Source: Georgenia thermotolerans (GTDB taxonomy: Bacteria; Actinomycetota; Actinomycetes; Actinomycetales; Actinomycetaceae). Taken from it: 64,000 nucleotides of DNA. The translations under genes were made by a program, and so were the position numbers. Of this stretch, positions 32,927-41,928 are shown piece by piece. The number at the start of each line of letters is the position of its first letter. Position 1 is the first letter of the stretch. The stretch is taken from assembly GCF_009193185.1 (NCBI RefSeq), contig NZ_VUKF01000012.1, positions 1 through 64,000 of the forward strand. The letters run 5' to 3'. The notes under the pieces were generated by a model. The model had not been told where the DNA came from and made no database searches. It was given only the letters and a program-made list of their open reading frames with translations.

Positions 32927-33835
32927 ATGTCGCAGGACGTCGAGGCGGTCCCGGCGGGGGCGGTCGTCGTCGGGGTGGACGGCACGGACAAGGACCAGCG
33001 GGCGGTGCGCTGGGCGGCCGACGAGGCGGAGCGCCGGCGGACCGGCCTGCACCTCATCTACGCCGTCGCCTGGACGGAGTACTCCCGGGTCTACGGCGTG
33101 GTCTCGTCCGCGAACCTCGACCGCATCCACGACACCGCCCAGCGCATCGTCGACGACGCCGCCCGCCAGGCGCGCGAGGGGCACCCCGACCTGACGGTGA
33201 CCAGCGCGGTGGTGATGGAGGACGCGGCCACCGCCCTCGTGCACGCGTCGCGGCACGCCGGGGTCATCATCCTCGGCGCGCGCGGGCTCGGACGCATCGC
33301 GGGGCGGCTGCTGGGCTCGGTCTCCCAGAAGGTCACCGCCCACGCGCACGGCCCGGTCATCGTCGTGCGGGACACCGTGCCCGTGCCCGGCGCCCCGGTG
33401 GTGGTCGGGGTGGACCCGCTGGACCAGCCCCCCGAGGTGATCCAGTTCGCCTTCGAGGAGGCGCGCCGGCGCGGGCTCGGGGTGCGCATCGTGCACGCCG
33501 CCCCGCGGGAGCGGCCCCTGCCGGAGTTCCGCGACGCCGAGGTGGAGCACATGCGGGAGACAGCGGCGGCGGAGGAGGCCAGGGCCGTCGAGCAGCTCGC
33601 CGCGGAGTGGTCGGGTCGCTACCCGGACGTGCCCGTGGAGGTGCACGAGGCGCGGCGGCACCCGGTGGAGGCCCTGGTGGAGGAGTCGGCGAACGCGAGC
33701 GTCGTCGTCGTCGGCAGCCGGGCCCGCCACGGGCTGGCCGAGCTGCGGCTGGGGTCCGTCGCCCGCGGCGTGCTGTACGAGGCCCCGGTGGTGGCGGTGG
33801 TGCGGGTGGAGGCCGCGCAGCCGACGGCGGCCTGA
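32927..33835 (+). CDS. Tandem universal stress protein (two USP domains)
   Basis: The ATG at 32927 follows AAGAAGGGGG. The 302-residue protein has two USP folds (about 12-140 and 150-298). Each has an ATP-binding pattern: GARGLGRIAGRLLGSVSQKV in the first and GSRARHGLAELRLGSVARGV in the second, matching G-x2-G-x9-G-S. Tandem USPs in actinobacteria respond to hypoxia, stress or dormancy. The regulator is not visible here. Confidence 0.9.
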   Translation: MSQDVEAVPAGAVVVGVDGTDKDQRAVRWAADEAERRRTGLHLIYAVAWTEYSRVYGVVSSANLDRIHDTAQRIVDDAARQAREGHPDLTVTSAVVMEDAATALVHASRHAGVIILGARGLGRIAGRLLGSVSQKVTAHAHGPVIVVRDTVPVPGAPVVVGVDPLDQPPEVIQFAFEEARRRGLGVRIVHAAPRERPLPEFRDAEVEHMRETAAAEEARAVEQLAAEWSGRYPDVPVEVHEARRHPVEALVEESANASVVVVGSRARHGLAELRLGSVARGVLYEAPVVAVVRVEAAQPTAA

Positions 33836-33837
33836 CC

Positions 33838-33868
33838 GTCCCCGCCCGCCGGCACGGCGGGCGGGGAC
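33838..33868. terminator. 14-bp perfect hairpin between convergent genes
   Basis: Perfect 14-base arms (33838-33851 and 33855-33868) with the loop GCA fill the 40-base gap between the USP gene and the esterase-like gene. No T-tract is present. Confidence 0.75.
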
Positions 33869-33875
33869 CCGCGCG

Positions 33876-35144
33876 TCAGCGACGCGGGTCGGCCGGCAGC
33901 AGCCGGTGGTCGACCTTCAGCGGCTCGGCGAGCTCGATGGTCAGGAACTCGTTGACGTCCATGACGTCGTCGCCGCGCCCGCCGGTGGCCGGGTAGTTGT
34001 TGTCGTTGAGGACGGCGATGGTGCGCTCGTCGAGGATCTCGACGTCCTCGATGGTGAAGTACGGGAAGGTGAACGTCTCTCCCATCCCGCCGACGCCGCC
34101 CGGGTCCGGGACGGCCATGAGGTCGACGAGCAGCTCCTTCTCGACATACCCGTCCTGGTCGGTGTCGCGCAGGTCCACGAGGTAGATCCGCTTGAACGCC
34201 GCCTCGGCGCCGTCGAGGCTGTCACGCTCGATGACGAGGAGCTCGTGGGCGTTGACGGCGATGAGGTCGCCGAGCGCGTGGTCCGGGGACTCCATCCGGT
34301 AGCGCAGGAAGTCCCCGGTGAACCGGGCCCCGCGGGTGGGGTGGAGCCGGACGTCGTAGATGCGCAGGTCGCTGCCCAGCCCGGCGGCCTTGTCCTCGGC
34401 GGTGGCGCCCTCGAGCATCGGGTACAGGCGCTGGCCGTTGGGGGAGATCGCCATCCCCTCGAAGCCCTTGGAGTTGGGCAGGTTGGCGACGCCGTCGCCC
34501 AGCTCGGGGCTCGACGGCGACTGCACGCCCGGGGTGGGCACCGGCGCGTCGAGCAGGCGGCCCTGGGCATCGGTGTGGAGCAGGTACGGGCCGAACTCCT
34601 CGCCGAACCAGAAGGTGCCGTCCGGGGCGATCTGCATCGACTCGATGTCGAAGTCCCAGCCGGTGAGCCGGCGGTCCGCCGGGCAGGTGTAGCCGGCGGG
34701 CAGCTCGCCGGCCGCCGCGCAGCCGCCGTCGCGCCAGATCGTCCACGGCACGAGGCCGTCCGGGTCGGAGAGGGTGAAGCCGCCGGGCAGCACCTCGACC
34801 TCGCCGGTCGCCAGGTCCGGGCGGATGTGGTGGACGGCCAGCAGGAAGTCCGCGCTGTTGGCCTTGTTGCCGAAGCCGTTGTCGCTCATGACGAGGTAGG
34901 TGCCGTCGCCCAGGGCGTGCACCGCGGAGAACCCCTGGACCGGCTGGCCGGGGAACGGCGCGGCCGGGTTGCCGGTGAAGAACCCGGACGGCTCGCTGCC
35001 GGGCACGAAGGTGTCGGCGGGCAGGACCGCCCGGCCGGTGAGCCGGACGCCGTCGGGCGCGGCGGCCTGGGCCGCGACGCCCGCGGTGGCGGTGGTCAGG
35101 GTCAGGGCGAGGGCGGCGGCCCCGGCCAGGGTGCTTCTGCGCAT
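33876..35144 (-). CDS. Secreted esterase-like/phytase-like protein
   Basis: The ATG at 35144 follows AGGGGG. The 422-residue protein has a Sec signal peptide (hydrophobic core LAGAAALALTLTTATAGVA) and a beta-propeller-like domain of the esterase-like phytase group: GFSAVHALGDGTYLVMSDNGFG, DFDIESMQIAPDGTFWFGEEFGPYLLH, NSKGFEGMAISPNG, and near the end TIEDVEILDERTIAVLNDNNYP. It may cleave phosphate or carboxyl esters outside the cell; activity in this family is poorly defined. Two Cys in CAAAGELPAGYTC may form a disulfide. Confidence 0.83.
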   Translation of the reverse strand: MRRSTLAGAAALALTLTTATAGVAAQAAAPDGVRLTGRAVLPADTFVPGSEPSGFFTGNPAAPFPGQPVQGFSAVHALGDGTYLVMSDNGFGNKANSADFLLAVHHIRPDLATGEVEVLPGGFTLSDPDGLVPWTIWRDGGCAAAGELPAGYTCPADRRLTGWDFDIESMQIAPDGTFWFGEEFGPYLLHTDAQGRLLDAPVPTPGVQSPSSPELGDGVANLPNSKGFEGMAISPNGQRLYPMLEGATAEDKAAGLGSDLRIYDVRLHPTRGARFTGDFLRYRMESPDHALGDLIAVNAHELLVIERDSLDGAEAAFKRIYLVDLRDTDQDGYVEKELLVDLMAVPDPGGVGGMGETFTFPYFTIEDVEILDERTIAVLNDNNYPATGGRGDDVMDVNEFLTIELAEPLKVDHRLLPADPRR

Positions 35145-35302
35145 GGTTCCCCCTGCGGTGATACGGACGGTGTCCGGGGGAGTGCAGCAGAGCCGGGTGG
35201 CCCGCCGGTGTCCGGGGCGCGGCACCGGGGTGAACGACGGGCGACGGCGGCCGCGGGGCCGGGATCGCTGGCGCGGACGACGGCGCCCGGGGACGTGCCC
35301 GG

Positions 35303-36517
35303 CTACGGCTCGTGGTGCGCCGGGCGCGTCTCGCGGGCCGGCAGCCAGGCCGCCGCGGCCAGCAGCGACAGGACCCCGGACAGGGCGAACGCGGCGCCGT
35401 AGCCGGCGTGGTCGACGAGCATGCCGGCCACGATCGGGCCGAGGATCTGCCCGGCGTCGGTGCACATCTGGAACGTCGCCAGGACCGGGCCGCCGGAGCG
35501 GTCCTGCCCGACGACGTCGCCCACGGTGGCCTGCTGGGCGGGGTTGAGCAGCCCGGCGCCGGTGCCGGCGAGCACCGACAGCGCCAGGAGCCAGCCGGTG
35601 TCGGGCGCCAGGCCCAGCGCGATGGTCAGCAGGCCGCTGACGACCAGCCCGAGCAGGACGAGGGGCTTGCGGCCACGGGAGTCGGCCAGCCGCCCGGCGA
35701 CGGTCAGGGCCGCGGCGTTGCCGACGGCGAACGCGGCCAGCGCCGCGCCGGCCGCCCACGAGCCGGCGCCCAGGGCGACGGTCGCGAACAGCGGCACGAT
35801 CGCCGTGCGCACCCCGAAGTTCGACCACCCGTTGGCGAAGGCGGAGGCCAGGGCCGAGCGGTAGGCGGGCACCGCGACCGCCTCGCGCAGCGTCATCGGC
35901 GGCTTGCGCGCCTGCCCGGTCCGTTCGCGCAGCGCCGCCGGGCGCAGGAACACGGCGACGACGGTGGCGGCGAGCACCAGCGCCGCGGCGTAGACGAGGA
36001 ACGGCACCGCCAGCCCGGCGCCCGCGAGCAGGCCGCCGAGGAGCGGTCCGCCGATGTTGCCCAGGAGGAACGCCGTGCCGTAGGCCGCCGAGGCGCGCCC
36101 GCGCGCGGCCGGCGGCGCGAGCCGGACGATGAGCCCCATCGCCGAGACGGTGAACATCGTCGAGCCGATGCCGCCCAGCCCGCGGAAGACCAGCAGCTGG
36201 ACGTAGCTCTGCGCGAACGCCGTCGCCCCGGTCGACACGGCCACGATGAGCAGCCCGGCGAGGTAGACCGGCCGCTCGCCGAAGCGGCCGACCAGCCGGC
36301 CGCCGGCGGGGGCGAACACCAGCCGGAAGAACGCGAAGACGCTGACGACGACGGAGGCGGCCGTCACCCCCACGTCGAAGCTGCGTGCGAACTGCGGCAG
36401 GACCGGGGCCACCAGGCCGTAGCCCATGGCGATGACGACGGCCGCGGAGACGAGGACCCAGATCTCGCGGGGAAGTGCGGGGGCGGTGGGCGCGGACGTG
36501 CGCGGGGTGATGGCCAT
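35303..36517 (-). CDS. MFS transporter
   Basis: The ATG at 36517 gives a 404-residue protein with twelve transmembrane helices and the MFS signature GGRLVGRFGERPVYLAG after helix 2, with a repeat at GRLADSRGRKPLVLLG in the second half. It is most like drug-efflux MFS proteins. A minus-strand CATAAT about 12-17 bases upstream is a -10 candidate. The substrate is unknown. Confidence 0.85.
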   Translation of the reverse strand: MAITPRTSAPTAPALPREIWVLVSAAVVIAMGYGLVAPVLPQFARSFDVGVTAASVVVSVFAFFRLVFAPAGGRLVGRFGERPVYLAGLLIVAVSTGATAFAQSYVQLLVFRGLGGIGSTMFTVSAMGLIVRLAPPAARGRASAAYGTAFLLGNIGGPLLGGLLAGAGLAVPFLVYAAALVLAATVVAVFLRPAALRERTGQARKPPMTLREAVAVPAYRSALASAFANGWSNFGVRTAIVPLFATVALGAGSWAAGAALAAFAVGNAAALTVAGRLADSRGRKPLVLLGLVVSGLLTIALGLAPDTGWLLALSVLAGTGAGLLNPAQQATVGDVVGQDRSGGPVLATFQMCTDAGQILGPIVAGMLVDHAGYGAAFALSGVLSLLAAAAWLPARETRPAHHEP

Positions 36518-36576
36518 GGCTCCGTCGATTATGCGCCGTCGCGGCACGCAATCGTCGCCGCCGCCGGGGGCCCGGC

Positions 36577-37284
36577 TCAGGGCGCGGGGACCGGCTGGGC
36601 CACCTCCTCCTCGACGACGTCCACGAGGGCGACGGCGAGCTGCTCGGCGCGGGCCGCGTCGCCGTCGGCGAGCGCGTCGGCCAGGCGCACGTGGGTGTCG
36701 AGGTTCTCCGCGGCGGGGCGCGCCGGGGTCAGCCCCAGCTCGTTGCGCCCGGTGAGGATCGCGGTGATCGTCCCCGCCAGGGTCGCCAGCATCTCGTTCC
36801 CGCTGGCCTCCAGCAGAGTGGTGTGGAAGCCGATGTCCGCGGCGAGGAACTCCGGGGAGTCGCCCCGGCCGGCGGCGCCCAGGCGCTGCATCTCCGCGGC
36901 GCAGCGGCGCATCTCCTGCAGCTGCTGCCACGTGACCCGCTGGGCGGCGTAGCGGGCGGCGGCGGGCTCGATGCCGCGGCGCAGCTCGGTGAGCGTCTTG
37001 AGCTGGAAGGCCTTCTCCGGGCTCTCCAGCCGCCAGCGGATGACCTCGGGGGCGAGCAGGTTCCACTCGTTCGACGGCGTGACGGTGAGCCCGATCTTGG
37101 TGCTCGAGCGCAGGAGCCCCAGGACCTCCAGCACGCGCACGACCTCGCGGGCGACGGACCGGGAGATGCCGTAGCGCTCCTCCAGCTGGGCCACGGTGGT
37201 GCGGTAGCCGGACGGCACGGCGCCGGTGACGATCGCGCGGCCGAGCTCCGCGAGGACCTGCTGGTGGAGGTTCTTCCCTGCCAT
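36577..37284 (-). CDS. GntR/FadR-type transcriptional regulator
   Basis: The ATG at 37284 has AAGGAAG upstream. The 235-residue protein has a GntR winged helix (LHQQVLAELGRAIVTGAVPSG, YGISRSVAREVVRVLEVLGLL) and a C-terminal FCD all-helical domain with the metal-ligand pattern DIGFHTTLLEASGNEM and the His in DTHVRLADALADGD. FCD regulators sense sugar acids, lactate or other carboxylates, so the lactate locus 8 kb away is a possible target (inference). An imperfect dyad at 37316-37337 may be its own operator. Confidence 0.88.
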   Translation of the reverse strand: MAGKNLHQQVLAELGRAIVTGAVPSGYRTTVAQLEERYGISRSVAREVVRVLEVLGLLRSSTKIGLTVTPSNEWNLLAPEVIRWRLESPEKAFQLKTLTELRRGIEPAAARYAAQRVTWQQLQEMRRCAAEMQRLGAAGRGDSPEFLAADIGFHTTLLEASGNEMLATLAGTITAILTGRNELGLTPARPAAENLDTHVRLADALADGDAARAEQLAVALVDVVEEEVAQPVPAP

Positions 37285-37315
37285 GACGTCTTCCTTGCCG
37301 CCCCTTGATGCCCCT

Positions 37316-37337
37316 GTGGGGTATGACACTATCCCAC
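37316..37337. promoter_or_regulatory. Candidate GntR operator dyad
   Basis: GTGGGGTA and TATCCCAC form 8-base arms with one mismatch around TGACAC, about 32 bases upstream of the gntR start codon. Confidence 0.5.
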
Positions 37338-37384
37338 CGCGCGAAAAGTACGCCTAATGGGGCCCGAGTGGGCGCGCCCGCGGC

Positions 37385-37425
37385 GAGGGCGGCCGCTCCC
37401 GGTGCACCGCGGGAGGGCCGCCCTC
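37385..37425 (-). terminator. Strong hairpin after the DUF4870 gene
   Basis: Ten-base arms (37385-37394 with 37416-37425) plus a second 6-bp stem (37396-37401 with 37410-37415) and an 8-base loop form a long hairpin 16 bases after the stop at 37441 in the direction of transcription. One G is bulged. Confidence 0.7.
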
Positions 37426-37440
37426 ACCGACCCGGCGGGG

Positions 37441-38319
37441 TCAGTGCACCAGCCGCCAGGTCAGCGGGTAGCGGTAGCGCTCGCCCCGGTTGGCGGCGAC
37501 CGCCGCGAGGATCATGAAGACGATCGCGGCGATGTAGTAGAGGAACAGGATGCTGCCGATGCCGAAGGTGATGACCGCGACGATCGAGATGATGACGCCG
37601 AGGATCGTCAGGGTGATGTGGAAGTTCAGGGCTTCCTTGGTCTGGTCCTCGACGAACTGGCCGCGGTCCTTGAGCACGAGGTAGCCGATGAGCGGTCCCA
37701 GCAGGGGGAAGATCAGCCCGCTGAGGTGGATGAGGGTGGCCCACAGGCGCTGGTCCTGCGGCGACATCGGCGGGGTCTGGTAGCCGTACTGCTGCTGGCC
37801 GTAGCCCTGCTGGCCGTACCCCTGGGCGCCATAGCCCTGCTGGCCATAAGCCTGCTGGCCATAGCCCTGGGCGCCGTAGCCGGGCTGGGCGTACTGCTGC
37901 TCGCCGGCCCCCTGCTGGCCCCAGCCCGGCTGGCCGTACTGCTGCTCGGCCGCCGGCTGGGCGCCGTAGCCCTGCTGGCCGTAGGGCTGCTGGCCGTAGC
38001 CCTGCTCCCCGTAGCCCGGCTGGCCCGGCGCGCCGTAGGCGGCCTGCGCGCCCGCCTGGGCCTGGTCGTAGCCGGCCTGCCCGTAGCCCTGCGCGCCGTA
38101 GTCGGGCTGCGGCGCGGCGCCCTCCTGGCCGACGGCGCGTTCCTCACCCGCGGTGGCCTCGCCCGGCGTGGGCTCGCCCGGCGTGGGCTCGCCCATCGCG
38201 GGCTCCGGGGCCTGGTAGGACTCGGGGGTCGGGTACGAGGTGCGCTCCTCCGGGGAGACGGGGCCCGGCTGGCCCTCCTCGGCGGATCCCGGCTCGCGCT
38301 CGTTCGGGTTGGTCGTCAT
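37441..38319 (-). CDS. DUF4870 membrane protein with YGQ-rich disordered N-terminus
   Basis: The last ~110 residues form a DUF4870 domain: [28 protein letters not shown], then [16 protein letters not shown] and two more hydrophobic helices. Before it are about 180 residues of low complexity: acidic/Pro-rich at first, with [12 protein letters not shown], then about 100 residues of repeated GYGQQ/YGQQGYG units. The repeat resembles prion-like Gly/Tyr/Gln domains that phase-separate in eukaryotic RNA-binding proteins. The cytoplasmic tail may drive clustering of a membrane protein (inference). Function of DUF4870 is unknown. Confidence 0.82.
   Translation of the reverse strand: MTTNPNEREPGSAEEGQPGPVSPEERTSYPTPESYQAPEPAMGEPTPGEPTPGEATAGEERAVGQEGAAPQPDYGAQGYGQAGYDQAQAGAQAAYGAPGQPGYGEQGYGQQPYGQQGYGAQPAAEQQYGQPGWGQQGAGEQQYAQPGYGAQGYGQQAYGQQGYGAQGYGQQGYGQQQYGYQTPPMSPQDQRLWATLIHLSGLIFPLLGPLIGYLVLKDRGQFVEDQTKEALNFHITLTILGVIISIVAVITFGIGSILFLYYIAAIVFMILAAVAANRGERYRYPLTWRLVH
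37780..38110 (-). repeat. Coding repeat for the Gly/Tyr/Gln tail
   Basis: Imperfect 12-18-bp units of the type tagccctgctggccg (plus strand) run through this stretch. They encode the YGQQGYG repeats of the DUF4870 protein and keep its reading frame. Confidence 0.8.
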
Positions 38320-38503
38320 GATGGTTCACCACTTCACTGACGTCGGGACCGGACAGGGCCGGCGCCTCCAGGATCCCAGCCCGATCGGTCACCGTACAGC
38401 CATTTGTGCTGGTGGGACCGCACGGCGCCCGCGCGGCGGGCGGCCCTGGCCTGGCCGGACGCCCCGCCGCGCCGGGAGAGTGCGCCCGGCGGCCCCGGCA
38501 AGG

Positions 38504-38521
38504 GATGTCGGTCCCGACATC
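38504..38521. promoter_or_regulatory. Inverted repeat at the SNF2 gene promoter
   Basis: GATGTCGG-TC-CCGACATC has perfect 8-bp arms and ends directly before the -10 box TACCCT (38522-38527), so a bound protein would block the -35 region. Confidence 0.65.
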
Positions 38522-38527
38522 TACCCT
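38522..38527 (+). promoter_or_regulatory. -10 element of a leaderless SNF2 gene
   Basis: TACCCT ends 6 bases before the GTG at 38534; no ribosome site is present. Confidence 0.5.
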
Positions 38528-38533
38528 GGCGAC

Positions 38534-41500
38534 GTGGCCCACGACCTCCCGGCATCCACGCCACCGGCGCGGTGGCCCGGCTTCCCCGACGAGGACGACA
38601 TCCTCGACACCGTCGGCGGGGCCACCTTCGCGCGCGGGTTCGCCTACGCCCAGCAGGGCCGGGTGCTGTGGAACCACACCGACGCGCGCAGCCGCACCCT
38701 CTACGCCGCCGTCGAGGGCTCGAGCCTGCGCCCGTACTCCGTCCTCGTCCAGGTCGGGGGCACGACGAAGCGCCCGCGCTCGACCGGGCACTGCACCTGC
38801 CCGGTCGGCACCGACTGCAAGCACGTGGCCGCCGTCCTTCTCGCGGCCCGCTGGGGGATCGGCCTCGGTGGGGACGCCCCCACCGCCGCCGCCGAGTGGG
38901 AGCAGGTGCTCGGCGAGGTCGTCCGCCAGGACGCGCCGGTCGCGCACGGGGTGCCCCTCGGCCTCCAGCTCGAGGTGGTCCGCGCGGTGGCGGGCGAGGG
39001 CGCCCGCGTGCGCCTGCGCCCCGTCGTGCCCGGGCGCCGCGACAACTGGGTGCGCACCGGCATCTCCTGGGCCGACCTGCGCTACGCCTACACCGACCGC
39101 CTCGTGCGCGCCCACCGCGAGGCCCTCCAGGAGCTCTTCCTCGCCCACCGCACCGGCACCGCCTACACCTACGGCGACGTGCCGGTCTTCCTCGACGAGT
39201 TCGGCCCGGCGCTGTGGCCCCTGCTGCGCCGGGTCGCCGACGCCGGGGTCGCGCTCGTGCCCGCGCGCGGCGCCGGCCCGGTCCGGCTGGCCGGCGAGCC
39301 CGCCCGCGCCGTCGTCGACCTGGCCCGCACCGCCGCGGGGAACCTGGAGGTCACCGCGGCCCTGCGCCTGCCCGCCGACGGCGGCCGCCTGCTCGGGCTC
39401 CTCGGCCGGCCCGGGCACGGGGTGGCCGTGGAGGTGCCCGCCGACCGCGGCCCCGCCGGGCTGCTCGTGGCGCCGCTGGCCGAGCCGCTGACCAAGCGCG
39501 CCGCCGCGCTGGTCGACGCCGGCCGCGTCGTCGTGCCCGCCGCCGACGCCGAGCGGTTCCTGCGCGAGTACTACCCGGGCCTGCGCCGGGTGCTGCCGGT
39601 GGAGTCCACGGACGGCAGCGTCGAGCTGCCCGAGGTCGCCCCGCCGCGCCTGGCCCTGCGGCTGGTCTACGGCCCCGGCCACCGGCTCGACCTGGCCTGG
39701 TCCTTCCGCTACGACCTGGCCGGCACCGCCCAGCACGTGCCGCTGGACGACGCCGCCGCCAGCGCCGCCCGCGACGCCGCCGCCGAGGCCGCGCTGCTGC
39801 GCGCCCTGACCCTGCCCCCCGACGCGCCCGCCGCGCTGTGGACCCCCGGCCCCCCGCCCGCGCTGGCCGCCACCGCCGCGCTGCGCGGCCTGGACGTCGC
39901 CGTCTTCACCGAGGAGGTCCTGCCGGCGCTGCGCGACCAGGGCGTCGTCGTCGACGTCGAGGGGGAGGCCCGGGAGTACCGCCGCTCCGACGCCGCCCCG
40001 GTCATCCGCGTCTCCACTCAGGACTCGACGGAGACCGACTGGTTCGACCTGGGGGTCACCGTCGAGATCGACGGCGAGGAGATCCCCTTCGAGCCGCTGT
40101 TCGTCGCCCTCGCCCGCGGCGAGAGCCACCTCGTGCTCGACTCCGGCACGTACTTCTCCCTGGACCGGCCCGAGCTCGAGCAGCTGCGCCGGCTCATCGC
40201 CGAGGCCGCGGCGCTGGAGGACCGCCCGCCCCACCAGCTGCGCCTGAGCGCCTACCAGGCCGGGCTGTGGGAGGAGCTGCGCGACCTCGGCGTCGTCGAG
40301 ACGCAGAGCGCCCGCTGGGCCGGGGCCGTCGCGCACCTGCTCGACGGCGAGACCGTCGCGCCCCCGCCGGTCCCGGCCGGGCTCGCCGCGCACCTGCGCC
40401 CCTACCAGCTCGACGGCTACCGGTGGCTGAGCTACCTGTGGGAGGCCGGGCTGGGCGGGATCCTCGCCGACGACATGGGCCTGGGCAAGACCGTCCAGAC
40501 CCTCGCCGCCGTGTGCCGCGCGAAGGAGACGGGCCGGCTCGAGGCGCCGGTCCTGGTCGTCGCGCCCACCAGCGTGGTGGGCAACTGGGCGGCCGAGGCG
40601 GCACGGTTCGCGCCGGGCCTGACCGTGCGCGCCGTGACCGAGACCGTGCGGCGGGCCAAGCGGCCGCTGGGCGACGACGTCGCCGGTGCCGACATCGTCG
40701 TCACCTCCTACGCGCTGTTCCGGATCGACTTCGCCTCCTACACGGCGCTGCCGTGGAGCGGCCTGGTGCTCGACGAGGCCCAGTTCGTCAAGAACCACCA
40801 GGCCCAGACGTACCAGTGCGCCCGCAAGCTGGCCGCGCCGTTCAAGCTGGCCATCACCGGCACCCCGCTGGAGAACAGCCTCATGGACCTGTGGTCGCTG
40901 CTCTCCATCGTCGCCCCGGGGCTGTTCCCCGACCCGGCGACGTTCACCGAGACCTACCGCAAGCCCATCGAGCGCGGCGAGGACCCGGCCCGGCTCGCCA
41001 CCCTGCGCCGGCGCGTCACCCCGTTCATCCGCCGCCGCACCAAGGAGCAGGTCGCCGCGGACCTGCCGGCCAAGCAGGAGCAGGTGCTGCGCGTCCAGCT
41101 CAACCCGCGCCACCGCAAGGTCTACCAGCGCCACCTGCAGCGCGAGCGGCGCAAGGTGCTCAGCCTGGTCGACGACCTGGACAAGAACCGCTTCACGATC
41201 CTGCGGTCGCTGACCCTGCTGCGCCAGCTCAGCCTCGACCCGGCCCTGGTGGACGAGGAGTACGCCGGGATCCCGTCGAGCAAGGCCGACGTCTTCCTCG
41301 AACAGCTCCAGGAGGTGGTCGACGGCGGCCACCGCGCCCTGGTCTTCAGCCAGTTCACCGGGTTCCTCGGCACCATCCGCGCCCGGCTGGAGGAGGCCGG
41401 CATCGACTACGCCTACCTCGACGGGCGCACCCGCGACCGCGCCCGCCGCATCGAGCAGTTCAAGGGCGGGGACGCACCCGTGTTCCTCATCAGCCTCAAG

Positions 41501-41782
41501 GCCGGCGGCTTCGGGCTCAACCTCACCGAGGCGGACTACTGCTTCATCCTCGACCCGTGGTGGAACCCGGCGGCCGAGGCCCAGGCCGTCGACCGGGCCC
41601 ACCGCATCGGCCAGGACAAGCGCGTCATGGTCTACCGCATGGTCGCCGACGAGACGATCGAGGAGAAGGTCCTGGCCCTGCAGGAGCGCAAGCGGGACCT
41701 GTTCGACCGGGTCGTCGACGACGGCGACACCCTGGCCGCGCCGCTGAGCGCCGAGGACATCCGCTCGCTGCTGGTCTCCTGA
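38534..41782 (+). CDS. SWIM-domain SNF2/RapA-type helicase
   Basis: The GTG at 38534 is chosen because the -10 box precedes it by 6 bases. The 1082-residue protein has an N-terminal SWIM zinc finger (C87, C89, C95 and H97 in HCTCPVGTDCKH), a long middle region, then the SNF2 ATPase: LADDMGLGKT near residue 645, the DEAQ box near 746, TGTPLENSLMDLWSLL, and helicase C with LISLKAGGFGLNLTEAD and DRAHRIGQ near the end. SNF2 proteins are DNA translocases that remodel protein-DNA complexes; the bacterial role is unclear. Phage-defence (DISARM-like) partners are absent, so a housekeeping role is more likely. Confidence 0.92.
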   Translation: MAHDLPASTPPARWPGFPDEDDILDTVGGATFARGFAYAQQGRVLWNHTDARSRTLYAAVEGSSLRPYSVLVQVGGTTKRPRSTGHCTCPVGTDCKHVAAVLLAARWGIGLGGDAPTAAAEWEQVLGEVVRQDAPVAHGVPLGLQLEVVRAVAGEGARVRLRPVVPGRRDNWVRTGISWADLRYAYTDRLVRAHREALQELFLAHRTGTAYTYGDVPVFLDEFGPALWPLLRRVADAGVALVPARGAGPVRLAGEPARAVVDLARTAAGNLEVTAALRLPADGGRLLGLLGRPGHGVAVEVPADRGPAGLLVAPLAEPLTKRAAALVDAGRVVVPAADAERFLREYYPGLRRVLPVESTDGSVELPEVAPPRLALRLVYGPGHRLDLAWSFRYDLAGTAQHVPLDDAAASAARDAAAEAALLRALTLPPDAPAALWTPGPPPALAATAALRGLDVAVFTEEVLPALRDQGVVVDVEGEAREYRRSDAAPVIRVSTQDSTETDWFDLGVTVEIDGEEIPFEPLFVALARGESHLVLDSGTYFSLDRPELEQLRRLIAEAAALEDRPPHQLRLSAYQAGLWEELRDLGVVETQSARWAGAVAHLLDGETVAPPPVPAGLAAHLRPYQLDGYRWLSYLWEAGLGGILADDMGLGKTVQTLAAVCRAKETGRLEAPVLVVAPTSVVGNWAAEAARFAPGLTVRAVTETVRRAKRPLGDDVAGADIVVTSYALFRIDFASYTALPWSGLVLDEAQFVKNHQAQTYQCARKLAAPFKLAITGTPLENSLMDLWSLLSIVAPGLFPDPATFTETYRKPIERGEDPARLATLRRRVTPFIRRRTKEQVAADLPAKQEQVLRVQLNPRHRKVYQRHLQRERRKVLSLVDDLDKNRFTILRSLTLLRQLSLDPALVDEEYAGIPSSKADVFLEQLQEVVDGGHRALVFSQFTGFLGTIRARLEEAGIDYAYLDGRTRDRARRIEQFKGGDAPVFLISLKAGGFGLNLTEADYCFILDPWWNPAAEAQAVDRAHRIGQDKRVMVYRMVADETIEEKVLALQERKRDLFDRVVDDGDTLAAPLSAEDIRSLLVS

Positions 41783-41814
41783 GCCAGCCGCGCCCCCGCA
41801 GCCTCCTCCCGGCG

Positions 41815-41871
41815 GCGAGACGTCAACTCGGTCGCGAGACGTCAACTTGGTCGCGAGGCGTCATCTCGTGG
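41815..41871. repeat. 19-bp tandem repeat, locus B
   Basis: Three units start at 41815, 41834 and 41853, exactly 19 bases apart: GCGAGACGTCAACTCGGTC, GCGAGACGTCAACTTGGTC and GCGAGGCGTCATCTCGTGG. They lie in the gap after the SNF2 helicase gene and match the units at 3923 and 62865. Confidence 0.9.
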
Positions 41872-41928
41872 GGCCCTCGATGCCCGAGTCGGCCCCCTGG
41901 CCCGCGAGGGCGTGCCATCGTGGGAGGC

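Noticed and set aside
30419-33730. A 1103-codon N-terminally extended form of the secreted protease
   Set aside because: The ATG at 32545 has a strong ribosome site and begins a clear signal peptide; the extension lies antisense to the universal stress protein gene.
35229-35235. A GTTCACC (minus strand) upstream of the phytase-like gene, as a PHO box
   Set aside because: Only one unit is present; the neighbouring 11-bp positions do not repeat it, so phosphate control is not supported.
37780-38110. Regular short repeats as a CRISPR array
   Set aside because: Units are 12-18 bp, have no unique spacers, keep the reading frame and encode the YGQ tail.
38144-41845. A 1233-codon open frame on the minus strand opposite the SNF2 helicase gene
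   Set aside because: GC-rich third positions remove stop codons on the opposite strand; the frame has no domain pattern and the plus strand has a clear helicase.
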